Shown: positions 8,940-16,546 of the stretch, in pieces
Layout of the letters: each line of letters opens with the position of its first letter
How positions within the stretch are numbered: position 1 is the first letter of the stretch
Assembly: GCA_009778255.1 (NCBI GenBank)
Contig: WRKD01000226.1
Coordinates: forward strand, 1-26,902
Reading direction: 5' to 3'
Length of the DNA: 26,902 nucleotides
Source of the DNA: Bacillota bacterium
GTDB lineage: Bacteria; Bacillota; Dehalobacteriia; UBA4068
The notes under the pieces: generated by a model
Databases searched by the model: none
What the model was told of the DNA's origin: nothing
The model's input: only the letters and a program-made list of their open reading frames with translations
Program-made: the position numbers and the translations under genes

Positions 8940-9626
8940 ATGCCAAGGCTAGGAAAAAGCTATTTGCTTATTTTAGCAATAATTATAGCCTTATCTTTTG
9001 CCGGTGGCATGCTCGTTAACGAACGCCGGCATACTTTAGAACGCACATCTGCCGAATTGCTGTCAATGATGCAAAATGATGTACCTATAATAAGCGAACC
9101 AGCAGAAGAAATACGGGTTTTGCAGGTAGAAGAAAAAGCCATGCTGGCTGTTCATGTAAAAGGCGCAGTAGAGAAGCCTGGTTTATATATACTGCCTGTG
9201 GGGAGCCGGGTGGCCGATGCGCTTAATTTAGCTGTCTTATTGCCAATAGCCAATACCGATATTATTAATTTAGCTACTTTACTCAACGATAGCGCAGAGG
9301 TAGTGGTTCCTTTTCGTCTAGACGATGAACCAACAGATTGGGATGCCCTGGCGAAAAGCGCAGCCGGCTCACTTAGTGTAGCAACCCCTGGTGCTGGTGA
9401 GCAAAGCGAAGCAGCAAGTTCCTCTATTGCTATTCTTATAAATATCAATACTGCTAATCTTGCAGCTTTACAAAGTTTGAGCGGTATTGGCCCTGCTAAG
9501 GCACAGGCTATTATCGATTACCGCACACAACACGGCTCTTTTACTAAAATAGAAGATATTAAAAAAGTCAGCGGTATTGGACAAGCCACTTATGATAAAA
9601 TTAAAGATCAGATCGGTGTGGAGTAA
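8940..9626 (+). CDS. comEA: ComEA, DNA-binding competence protein
   Basis: 228 residues. An N-terminal membrane anchor (about 6-26) is followed by an SLBB domain (about 70-125, VHVKGAVEKPGLY...V), a short linker rich in Ala/Ser/Glu, and the C-terminal ComEA helix-hairpin-helix domain (about 165-226, LSGIGPAKAQAIIDYR and VSGIGQATYDKI). ComEA binds double-stranded DNA at the outer membrane face and feeds it to the ComEC channel. GGAGGAAAG precedes the ATG. The gene overlaps the next gene, comEC, the usual pairing. Its promoter is unclear because a terminator ends 13 nt before the start codon; transcription may depend on readthrough or on a promoter hidden in that hairpin. Confidence 0.95.
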   Translation: MPRLGKSYLLILAIIIALSFAGGMLVNERRHTLERTSAELLSMMQNDVPIISEPAEEIRVLQVEEKAMLAVHVKGAVEKPGLYILPVGSRVADALNLAVLLPIANTDIINLATLLNDSAEVVVPFRLDDEPTDWDALAKSAAGSLSVATPGAGEQSEAASSSIAILININTANLAALQSLSGIGPAKAQAIIDYRTQHGSFTKIEDIKKVSGIGQATYDKIKDQIGVE

Positions 9627-12084
9627 TATTTTAAGCTACAGAATTGCTACTCCACTTTTTTTACGCGGGCGGCGTCTGGTGCAAGTACTGCTTTTTTATT
9701 GCAGCGGCTTGCTTCTTTCTTCTTTCTTTGCGCCCCTTCCATTATTATGGGGCTGCCTAACTGGTTTGTTGATTTTTATCAGCATCTTGATTTTCTCTAT
9801 ATCATATAAAGCAAACAGAGATTTATCGTACTTATACGAATCTTTTATTTTACATGTGCCAATAAGAAGGCTGGCTATCATTTGTTTTTTTACTGCAGCG
9901 CTAACTTTCGGCTGTTTTATGGAAGCAACGGCTACTAAACAAGCATCTTCTTTCCCTCTTAAACCTGGCGAAGAAGCTTTAGTAGTAGGCCAGGTACATA
10001 ATGCTAGTGTTTATCGTGGCGAAGGTCATTATCGCTTAGTACTTGCGGTAAAGGAAGTAAATAATTCTCCTTGGCAAGGACAAATATTTCTTTATTATGA
10101 TGGCGGGCCATTAAAAGCAGGAGAAATAATAGTTGCGCGCGGCGAGGTGATGCGTTTTACACCTTATGGCAACCCGGGCGCTTTTAATTATGATGCTTAT
10201 ATGAAAAGACAGGGCTTAGCCGCTTCGGTTAGCTGCTACTATAATGGAGAAGTCAAAACTCTGCATGGCTGGGAAACTCACGATATTACTATAAGAGAAA
10301 AGTTGCTGCAAGCTATGGACATAGCTACCGGTGATAATTCCGCTCTCTTGAAGGGAGTTTTCCTGGGAGATAAGAGCGATCTCTCCTTTACGCAAAAAAG
10401 CACTCTCTCTTTTGCCGGTGTGCTGCATGCCTTTGCAGTTTCCGGGCTACATGTAGGTTACGTAGTAGCTGCTGCCTTATTGCTGGCTGGACACGGCAGG
10501 CGGCGGCGATGGCAACGTCTGCTGCTTACCATATGCTTTTTAGTTTTTTATTTACACCTTACCGGTATGCCTGCTTCCATAATACGTGCGGCTATTATGG
10601 CATTAACAATGCAGATAGCCGCTGTACTGGATGAAAAGAGTGATTCTTGGACCACCCTTGCTTTGGCAGCATTAATTTGCCTGCTTTATAAACCATTATG
10701 GCTATTCGACGCCGGTTTTCAGCTCTCTTTTGCTGCCGTGGGCGGTCTGGTTTACTTACTGCCCACTATGCGTTTATTGCTGTTAGGTCATAAAAAGCTG
10801 CCACTTACAGAGCAAGATGAACAAAATACTATGCATAAGCCATTTCAAAGACGTCTCAAGCAGCTAAAATTTACTGTCTTTCAAGCACTTGCCACAACCT
10901 TGGCGGCTTCTTTCGGTATTATGCCGCTTATAGGGTATTATTTCTACAATATCTCTCTTGTTGGCTGGCTACTTTCCCCTCTCTTCGTATTTGGCGCAGG
11001 AATAATAGTATTGTTATGCTTTACTGCGGCTTTGGCGGCTATTTTCTCTGTTTCTTTAGCAACCATGCCCCTTCTTGTAGCAAATGTTATCATGCAGCCT
11101 CTTATGAAGCTAAGTTCTGTATGTGCTTCCTTACCCGGAGCATATATAGCTAGTGGGAAAACTCCTTTACTTGCTGTAATGATTTTTTTCGCCGCTATTC
11201 TTATTCTGCCATACTATCTTAAACAACGTTTGCATCCGCGGCTTACTCTTATCTTTGCATTAACAATGCTGGTAATACTTCTATCCCTTGCGCCAGCTAT
11301 AGCCCGGCCAATGAAGAACCAATTAGAAGTTACTTATATTGATGTAGGTCAAGGAGATGCAACTTTGATCATTACTCCGCAAGGTAAAAGTCTATTGATA
11401 GATGGAGGTGGAAGTAGAATGTCTTCAGGACAGATCGGCGAAAATGTTCTTATACCATTCTTACGTTATCGTGGCATTAAAAAAATTGATGTGATGATCA
11501 GCACTCATCCGGATGCCGATCATATCGATGGCTTACTAACGGTACTGGAAAACATGCAAGTTAAAAAACTATTATATACTGATGCCTTTCTTGATAATCC
11601 GCTACAAGAAAAAATGCTTGAGCTTGCAAATATACAAAAAAGTGTACTAACAGCAGCTTATGCAGGCCAGCAGTTCTATATTGAACCAGAAATTATACTA
11701 ACCGTTTTAAACCCACCAGTAAATACATATTTTCATGAACAAGAAAACAATGCAGGAAGCTTAAGTATTTTACTTAGCTATAAAATAATCAGTTTCATCT
11801 TTACAGGAGACGCCTCTTTCGGAGATTTAGATATTCTGCCGCCAGCTCAAATAGTTAAAATTCCGCATCATGGCAGTAAAAATGCTTATGATGAAGATGC
11901 CTATGCACAATTATTAGCAAATGCTGTGGTTATCAGTGTAGGAAGTAATAATACTTATGGTCATCCTGCCACATCTGTGATAGAATATTGGCAAGAACAT
12001 GCCGCTATTTTTCGCACAGATATAAATGGCGCAATAACCATACATAGCGATGGTAAGAATTGGCAAGCCAGTACATACTGGTGA
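9592..12084 (+). CDS. comEC: ComEC/Rec2 DNA internalisation channel
   Basis: About 830 residues, a normal length for a full ComEC. It has an N-terminal two-helix region and OB-like DUF4131 segment (to about residue 220), the polytopic Competence domain (about 245-560; AVSGLHVGYV, GMPASIIRAAIMA), and a C-terminal metallo-beta-lactamase-like domain (from about 580; YIDVGQGDATLI, STHPDADHIDG, IPHHGSK). ComEC carries single-stranded DNA across the membrane, and the lactamase-like part is thought to act on the non-transported strand. The start is uncertain. The frame is open into comEA, with TTG 9577, ATG 9592, GTG 9616 or GTG 9679, and none has a good ribosome binding site. GTG 9679 lies just before the first membrane helix. 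Translation is probably coupled to comEA. Confidence 0.92.
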   Translation: MIKLKIRSVWSNILSYRIATPLFLRGRRLVQVLLFYCSGLLLSSFFAPLPLLWGCLTGLLIFISILIFSISYKANRDLSYLYESFILHVPIRRLAIICFFTAALTFGCFMEATATKQASSFPLKPGEEALVVGQVHNASVYRGEGHYRLVLAVKEVNNSPWQGQIFLYYDGGPLKAGEIIVARGEVMRFTPYGNPGAFNYDAYMKRQGLAASVSCYYNGEVKTLHGWETHDITIREKLLQAMDIATGDNSALLKGVFLGDKSDLSFTQKSTLSFAGVLHAFAVSGLHVGYVVAAALLLAGHGRRRRWQRLLLTICFLVFYLHLTGMPASIIRAAIMALTMQIAAVLDEKSDSWTTLALAALICLLYKPLWLFDAGFQLSFAAVGGLVYLLPTMRLLLLGHKKLPLTEQDEQNTMHKPFQRRLKQLKFTVFQALATTLAASFGIMPLIGYYFYNISLVGWLLSPLFVFGAGIIVLLCFTAALAAIFSVSLATMPLLVANVIMQPLMKLSSVCASLPGAYIASGKTPLLAVMIFFAAILILPYYLKQRLHPRLTLIFALTMLVILLSLAPAIARPMKNQLEVTYIDVGQGDATLIITPQGKSLLIDGGGSRMSSGQIGENVLIPFLRYRGIKKIDVMISTHPDADHIDGLLTVLENMQVKKLLYTDAFLDNPLQEKMLELANIQKSVLTAAYAGQQFYIEPEIILTVLNPPVNTYFHEQENNAGSLSILLSYKIISFIFTGDASFGDLDILPPAQIVKIPHHGSKNAYDEDAYAQLLANAVVISVGSNNTYGHPATSVIEYWQEHAAIFRTDINGAITIHSDGKNWQASTYW

Positions 12085-12131
12085 GCTTAAGTTAACAAAT
12101 ACCCTTACTGGCAAACGCAGAAGGAGGTATT

Positions 12132-13151
12132 ATGCAACTATTAATAGACGATATTAATTGTGGGAAACTAAAACCAGTGTATTTGATTTTTGGCGAAGAG
12201 AGCAGGCTAATAGAGGAATCCTTACAAAACCTTATCAAAGCTATATCGCCTGGAGGCGGGGAATGGGGCATAGAGATACTAGACGGAACTCTCATAAATC
12301 CATATACCGCTGTAGCGGCGGCTCAAGAAAGCAGCCTTTTTGGCGATCGCCGTTTAGTAGCGGTTAAAAATATTAATTGGTTAGAAACAACAGCAAAAAA
12401 TAGCGGCCTTAAAAATGAAAATGAAGACAGCTTAAATTCTCTATTGGTATACTTAGAGAAACCCAACCCCGACGCTTGTTTGGCTTTAACTGTTCGTGGA
12501 AACATTGACAAACGTCGTAAACTAGTACAACAAATACACAAAAAAGGCCGTCTTATAGAATGCGTCACTCCGAAGGGAGTAGAAAGGGATGCCTGGTTAG
12601 CTAGGCGCTTTGAAGCCGCGGGTTTTAAGGTAGAGAAAAGAGCTATTGCCCATATTAGTGTAAGCTGCGTTAATCTTAACCAAATGGCTAATGAAGCGGA
12701 TAAATTAATGCTCTATTGTGCAGATAAAGCTGAAATAAGCTATAACGACGCCCTGGCGACAGTTGCTGAAAGCAGCCTTCTCACAGTATTTGAATTGACC
12801 GATGCTGCGGTAGCAAAAAATGCGGCTAAAGCTTGCTCTTATTATCGCCGTCTCTTGCAACAAGGCGAAGATGTACAAAAAATCTTTGGTTTACTGGCTG
12901 CTCAGTTTCGTAATATACTGCTGGTAAAAGACATGTTAAAAATAGGGGTCAGCCAAAGCGTTATTGCCAAGGAACTTCGGCTGCACCCCTATGTAACAGA
13001 AAAATGTACTTATGCCAGTCGTGCTTTTTCTCAGCGCCAGCTAATAAAAGTATTAGAGATGCTGCTGGCGGCAGATATAGCATATAAAAGCGGTCAAGGA
13101 GATTTAAAAGAGTTGCTGGAAACGGTAATACTAAGAATATGTGAGTTGTAA
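12132..13151 (+). CDS. holA: DNA polymerase III delta subunit
   Basis: 339 residues, typical of HolA. The start MQLLIDDINCGKLKPVYLIFGEE fits the family beginning (xxIxxGKLxPVYLxxGEE), followed by AAA+-like clamp-loader domains and the C-terminal segment with FxLTDAA near residue 219 and the LAAQFRNILLVKDM helix. Delta opens the beta clamp within the clamp-loader complex. AAGGAGGT lies 5 nt before the ATG. It sits 47 nt after comEC, the usual Bacillota order comEA-comEC-holA. rpsT, which often follows, is absent here. It converges on the next gene. Confidence 0.93.
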   Translation: MQLLIDDINCGKLKPVYLIFGEESRLIEESLQNLIKAISPGGGEWGIEILDGTLINPYTAVAAAQESSLFGDRRLVAVKNINWLETTAKNSGLKNENEDSLNSLLVYLEKPNPDACLALTVRGNIDKRRKLVQQIHKKGRLIECVTPKGVERDAWLARRFEAAGFKVEKRAIAHISVSCVNLNQMANEADKLMLYCADKAEISYNDALATVAESSLLTVFELTDAAVAKNAAKACSYYRRLLQQGEDVQKIFGLLAAQFRNILLVKDMLKIGVSQSVIAKELRLHPYVTEKCTYASRAFSQRQLIKVLEMLLAADIAYKSGQGDLKELLETVILRICEL

Positions 13152-13191
13152 GAGTCTTAGTAAATTGGGCAACTTGGCGAATCAAACTAAG

Positions 13192-13210
13192 CACCGTAAA
13201 ATGAACGGTG
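13192..13210 (+). terminator. Weak terminator after holA
   Basis: A 6-bp stem (CACCGT with ACGGTG) and 7-nt loop are followed by TTTCAC. It is weak, but it is placed as expected in the holA convergent gap. Confidence 0.5.
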
Positions 13211-13252
13211 TTTCACATAAAATTTTAGAGTAATTACTTTTTTAATTGAAGC

Positions 13253-13573
13253 TTATTGCATATGATCTTCGTAACGTTTACGTAAACGATAGAACTGCTG
13301 CCGGCTGATATTCAACGCCCGACTGGCTTCGGTTACCGTTAGTAGACCCTCTTGCTGTTTTTTACAAATTTTACTAAAGTTTTTCGGAAAATCCATTAGT
13401 GGACGGCCAAATTGAACCCCCCGCTCCTTGGCGGCAGCAATACCTTCTACCTGTTTTTGAAAACGCAAACTCTTTTCTTCACGCTCCGATTCCTTGATCA
13501 ATGCTACTACCTTGGCTGCTTTATGCTTGTCACCGATGATCTCCTCAATACGAGGTATAATTTCGCTCAACAT
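13253..13573 (-). CDS. Small resolvase-tail HTH protein without catalytic domain
   Basis: 106 residues. From about residue 40 the sequence follows the C-terminal part of serine resolvases and invertases: the last helix of the catalytic domain (EGIAAAKERGVQFGRP), then a helix-turn-helix (TVTEASRALNISRQQFYRLRKRY). The catalytic serine domain is missing, and residues 1-40 are a different, charged segment. GGGGGGAG precedes the ATG and a clear promoter lies upstream, so this is an expressed small gene rather than debris. It may be a DNA-binding protein derived from a recombinase, acting as regulator or as accessory to a lost element. No inverted repeats or element ends were found around it. The function is unknown. 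Confidence 0.7.
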   Translation of the reverse strand: MLSEIIPRIEEIIGDKHKAAKVVALIKESEREEKSLRFQKQVEGIAAAKERGVQFGRPLMDFPKNFSKICKKQQEGLLTVTEASRALNISRQQFYRLRKRYEDHMQ

Positions 13574-13666
13574 AGTACTCCCCCCTTTTATTGCCTATCA
13601 ATACACAATAAAGTAAAAAAAACGTATTAGCGACCAGATTTATATTTTATAATCGCCAGTAAATAT

Positions 13667-13695
13667 ATTATATATGATAATTATAAAAATGTCTA
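13667..13695 (-). promoter_or_regulatory. Sigma-A-type promoter for the resolvase-tail HTH gene
   Basis: On the minus strand, TAGACA (13690-13695), a 17-bp spacer and TATAAT (13667-13672). This gives a leader of roughly 85 nt. Confidence 0.7.
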
Positions 13696-13713
13696 GCTTA
13701 TTATTTAAAAAAT

Positions 13714-13749
13714 ACTAAAAAAAAATCAAAATGCCCCGTATGGGACATT
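13714..13749 (-). terminator. Intrinsic terminator for the membrane-protein gene at 13805
   Basis: On the minus strand an 8-bp stem with one G-U pair (AATGTCCC with GGGGCATT), a 4-nt loop and then a long T-rich run. It lies about 55 nt after the stop codon. Confidence 0.75.
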
Positions 13750-13804
13750 ATTTTAGTTTAGTTTATTAGTGGAGCAAAATCGGACATTTCCGAACACAGT
13801 AGCA

Positions 13805-14878
13805 TTACAAATAATAGTATTGGTTACCTTTGTTTTCGTTCAAAATATAATGAAGCTCGCCTGTGGCAGCTGTTTCTTTTTCATAAAGAGCAGCACCATA
13901 GAGCTCTGTTATAACACCGACACTGTTTTTTAGTAAAAAGCAATAATAAAGACGTATGCCGCTTGCTATAATGAATCTCTCGCTCAGCCGTTGTGGCAGT
14001 ACTTCATTACATAATATATAAAAATCTAGAATGAATTTATTGTTCGCAGCAAAGAGCGGGTAGAATTTAGTACTGGTATTATCACATTCAATTACTGTAT
14101 CTGCAACATACAATGATAGCCTCTTTACATAAAACTCTGTAATTGGAATATCTCCATCCAACTTTAAATTTAATAGAAGGCGTAAGAGTGTCTGCTGTTG
14201 AGGGTGTCGTAAAGCTGTTATTGGTTTGGCATGCAAAACGTATTCCAGTTTATTGATTGTAAGAAATAACTGATCTCCATCAACAACAAGTATTTGCATT
14301 ACATCTAAAGCTGCCTTACTATGTGCGTGTATAATAAGATTTTGCATATTATAGGCTAGGTTGTTCTGCTTAATTTCCCGGCTTTGATTCAATACAGCTC
14401 CAGCTAACGCCAATACACTAATTAAACAAGCAGCAAACAGCGTACTCTCGCGCGATATATGTGAATTTTCGATAAGATTAATTAGAAAGTAAAATTGCCT
14501 TTCCATATAAATTGGATAAAACAAAACCAGATGATTAATAATAAACAAGAGAAGCATCCCCGCTAAACCAAGCATATAATGAGGCTTCAGTAAAACAGCG
14601 GCAGTTGGTGCTATTTCTTTTATCGTCGGCAAGATCATTTTTTTTCTAATGGTATTATTTGGCCCAATATAGCTTTTATAAGAAACGGCATGGTTTTTTT
14701 GCCATTGACTAAACAATAGGCGGATTATAAGGAATAGCCAAAAGACTGTTAACGCAACATAATAAAGCGCAATGACTGATGGTTGGCCATTGAACGGAGC
14801 ACTTATGAGCAGCCAAATCGTAAAGGAAACGGCTAAAGCAATATTGATAACGGCGCTAATTATTTTTTCTAATACCAT
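13805..14878 (-). CDS. Unrecognised membrane protein with long soluble C-terminal part
   Basis: 357 residues, family not recognised. Hydrophobic stretches at about 5-27, 38-58, 96-122 and 144-166 suggest four membrane helices, with a basic cytoplasmic-type loop between the second and third. The last 190 residues are soluble and of mixed alpha/beta character, without a motif I can name. No signal for export of the C-terminal part is seen, so it is probably cytoplasmic. The gene has its own promoter and terminator, and it is transcribed divergently from the bactofilin gene. A link to cell shape or envelope work is only suggested by that neighbour. A GAGG site lies before the ATG. Confidence 0.75.
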   Translation of the reverse strand: MVLEKIISAVINIALAVSFTIWLLISAPFNGQPSVIALYYVALTVFWLFLIIRLLFSQWQKNHAVSYKSYIGPNNTIRKKMILPTIKEIAPTAAVLLKPHYMLGLAGMLLLFIINHLVLFYPIYMERQFYFLINLIENSHISRESTLFAACLISVLALAGAVLNQSREIKQNNLAYNMQNLIIHAHSKAALDVMQILVVDGDQLFLTINKLEYVLHAKPITALRHPQQQTLLRLLLNLKLDGDIPITEFYVKRLSLYVADTVIECDNTSTKFYPLFAANNKFILDFYILCNEVLPQRLSERFIIASGIRLYYCFLLKNSVGVITELYGAALYEKETAATGELHYILNENKGNQYYYL

Positions 14879-14909
14879 TTATTTAGCCTCAATATCACAT
14901 ATTAATAAC

Positions 14910-14938
14910 ATATTACTAGAATTTTATTAAATATGCAA
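14910..14938 (-). promoter_or_regulatory. Promoter for the membrane-protein gene
   Basis: On the minus strand, TTGCAT (14933-14938), a 17-bp spacer and TAATAT (14910-14915), about 30 nt before the start codon. Its -35 box lies 8 bp from the -35 box of the divergent bactofilin promoter. Confidence 0.7.
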
Positions 14939-14946
14939 GAATTATC

Positions 14947-14975
14947 TTGCCATAAAACAAATTTTCATATATAAT
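14947..14975 (+). promoter_or_regulatory. Promoter for the bactofilin gene
   Basis: TTGCCA (14947-14952), a 17-bp spacer and TATAAT (14970-14975). A start near 14982 would leave a leader of about 235 nt before the bactofilin start codon. A second TATAAT at 15153-15158 lacks a matching -35 box. Confidence 0.75.
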
Positions 14976-15019
14976 AGTCTTGTTATACTATTATTATTAT
15001 TTAAGAGTTCCGTTTTTTG

Positions 15020-15152
15020 CTCTTTACTACCAACTCCACCAACTGTATTAGATGAAGAAATAAGGCCCAGACTAAATGGTGGAATCTTAACCGCATTTGT
15101 CGAGATTAATAAGCCCCTATAGTAAAAGACGACGCAGATGGTAGTAAAAGAG
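15020..15152 (+). ncRNA. Candidate structured leader RNA upstream of bactofilin
   Basis: The segments at 15020-15032 and 15139-15152 can form a 13-bp stem with one bulged A (CTCTTTACTACCA with TGGTAGTAAAAGAG). Inside it a 7-bp stem forms between 15035-15041 (TCCACCA) and 15077-15083 (TGGTGGA). The fold lies between a good promoter and the bactofilin ribosome binding site. I do not recognise a known riboswitch or 6S RNA. It may be a leader element or an independent small RNA. No ORF with a ribosome binding site was seen in the 339-bp gap. Confidence 0.4.
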
Positions 15153-15217
15153 TATAATAAGGCACTCTAAGGTGTACCGATTATAAAGATTTAACGCAAC
15201 AATTTAGGGAGGTAAAT

Positions 15218-15829
15218 ATGAATAACAGAGATAATTTAAGGCAGGCAGCTAAAGACTTTTTTGGTCTGGAAGGAAGCGCCGATCTTGTAAGCGAAGGAAA
15301 TATTGCTACTGCACCTTCAACAAGATATTCTGTTGCACCGGAAATTACTGAAAGCGGCGAAATGGTAGTGCTGGAACCTCGCAAGCAAACTTCTGTAATC
15401 GCAGAAGGGACAACAGTAACCGGAAGGCTTCGCTCCAGCGGGCATGTAGAAATTTTAGGCAAAATTGACGGTAATATTGAAGCAGATGGCGATGTTACAG
15501 TAAGCGGTAAAGTCTCTGGCAACATTAAAGGAGACCAATTACGCATGCTAAACTGTAATATTAAAGGAAATCTAGAAGCAGACAGCCGCGTGGTGATAAA
15601 TAGCGAATCTCTAATCATCGGCGACTTAAATGCAGATAGCCTGGTGCTAGATGGAAAGCTCAAAGGCAATATCAATGTAGCTAAAACTGCGGTGTTCAAC
15701 AGCAATTCCTACCTTATGGGGGATATAACAACTTCAACCATATCTGTGGATGCTGGCGCCGTAATCAACGGTATGGTAAGAACCTTTGTTGATTATGACA
15801 CCGATAGCCCTTTCGATAAAATCAATTAA
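15218..15829 (+). CDS. Bactofilin, polymer-forming cytoskeletal protein
   Basis: 203 residues. A disordered N-terminal tail (about 1-60) is followed by the bactofilin (DUF583) beta-helix, about 61-180. It shows the repeating pattern VTGRLRSSGHVEILGKIDGNI, then EADGDVTVSGKVSGNIKG, then further short turns (INSESLIIGDLNADSLVLDGKLKGNI). Bactofilins self-assemble into filaments without nucleotide and act at the membrane in cell shape, envelope synthesis or appendage placement. The tail is longer than in the smallest members. GGGAGG lies 5 nt before the ATG. No M23 peptidase partner lies next to it, unlike many bactofilin loci. Its long structured leader and divergent neighbour are noted separately. 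Confidence 0.9.
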   Translation: MNNRDNLRQAAKDFFGLEGSADLVSEGNIATAPSTRYSVAPEITESGEMVVLEPRKQTSVIAEGTTVTGRLRSSGHVEILGKIDGNIEADGDVTVSGKVSGNIKGDQLRMLNCNIKGNLEADSRVVINSESLIIGDLNADSLVLDGKLKGNINVAKTAVFNSNSYLMGDITTSTISVDAGAVINGMVRTFVDYDTDSPFDKIN

Positions 15830-15975
15830 TGCTAAACGAAGCAAACCATATTTTTTGTTATAGGAAACATTTGGCATGCAGAGTTTTTCCTTTTTGAAGG
15901 AAGCGAGGCTTTATGTTGCGCTTTTTATTGCAATATTAATTTACTGCTTACATATGAGCTTAAGTGCGCTATGTT

Positions 15976-16010
15976 GGTAGTAAATTTAGTTGTATGAATT
16001 TTTTACTACT
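15976..16010 (+). repeat. Hairpin repeating the GGTAGTAAA / TTTACTAC motif downstream of bactofilin
   Basis: GGTAGTAAA (15976-15984) can pair with TTTACTACT (16002-16010), with one G-T pair. The same motif forms the outer stem of the bactofilin leader. The stretch from 15830 to 16104 holds no gene I can support. Confidence 0.45.
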
Positions 16011-16027
16011 CTTTACTGTATAGATAT

Positions 16028-16071
16028 AAAAGAATGCGCAAATAATCATTGCATTAATTGAGCATTCTTTT
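16028..16071 (+). terminator. Probable terminator of the bactofilin transcript
   Basis: A perfect 10-bp stem (AAAAGAATGC with GCATTCTTTT) with a 24-nt loop ends in a run of Ts. The long loop lowers confidence. It is the first T-tailed hairpin after the bactofilin gene. Confidence 0.55.
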
Positions 16072-16136
16072 TAATTTCCTGTAGCCTTTAATTTCCTGTA
16101 GGCTTTAATTTCCAGAAGCCTTTTTAATTTCCAATG
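16071..16136. repeat. 17-bp tandem repeat, about 3.8 copies
   Basis: Units at 16071-16087, 16088-16104 and 16105-16121 follow TTAATTTCC(T/A)G(T/A)AG(C/G)CT. A partial fourth copy with two extra Ts runs to 16136. The first two copies differ at one base. The third and fourth copies contain the last codons of the flavodoxin-like pseudogene, so the array looks like repeated duplication of that gene's 3' end. Confidence 0.8.
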
Positions 16137-16516
16137 TTGCCCCAGCCATAGAATTTGCTATCCCTAAGCGCTGATTAACACTCATCTCAATTTCATGCAG
16201 TGCCCAAGCCGCTAGTCTATCCATTATAGTTTTTATTACTGAAGGAGCATAAAAAATAAAGAACGGCGCAATAAGAGCGATTGCTCTGCTAATATAAGAT
16301 TGTTTTTCAATTTATGAAGGTCATCTTTCATAATGCATGTAAGTTCGCCATTATTGCAACCAAAACAACCGGTGCAATGTCTAATATTCTCGCTGGAAAC
16401 ACATATTGTTTCTACATGAATAGCTTCGTTTGCCACATTTTTTACAAAAAATCGGCGGCTATCCAACAATTACCATGATTATGAGAACTAAAACTCAGCA
16501 ACAAGAGGTTTTTCAT
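16105..16516 (-). pseudogene. Flavodoxin / NADPH-dependent FMN reductase-like pseudogene with two frameshifts
   Basis: A GGAGG site precedes an ATG at 16516 that starts MKNLLLLSFSSHNHGNCW, typical of flavodoxin-like FMN reductases. This frame stops at 16442. The next frame carries VKNVANEAIHVE...CTGCFGC and MKDDLHKL, the family's cysteine and KDD motif. The third frame then carries AIALIAPFFIFYAPSVIKTIMDRL, which matches the usual 'PxYfxxxsxxxKxxxDR' block, and ends at 16105. The three parts line up in order, so the gene was once whole, about 137 residues. Such proteins bind FMN and reduce quinones, metals or drugs. As it stands it should be inactive. It follows hsdS by 28 nt and may have shared that transcript. 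Confidence 0.75.
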
Positions 16517-16517
16517 A

Positions 16518-16546
16518 GTTTCCTCCAATAGGAAACCTACTTTTTT
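16518..16546 (+). terminator. Hairpin between hsdS and the flavodoxin pseudogene
   Basis: A 7-bp stem (GTTTCCT with AGGAAAC, 5-nt loop) is followed on the plus strand by six Ts at 16541-16546, so it would terminate plus-strand transcripts. On the minus strand it instead covers part of the pseudogene's GGAGG site and could limit its translation. Confidence 0.4.
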
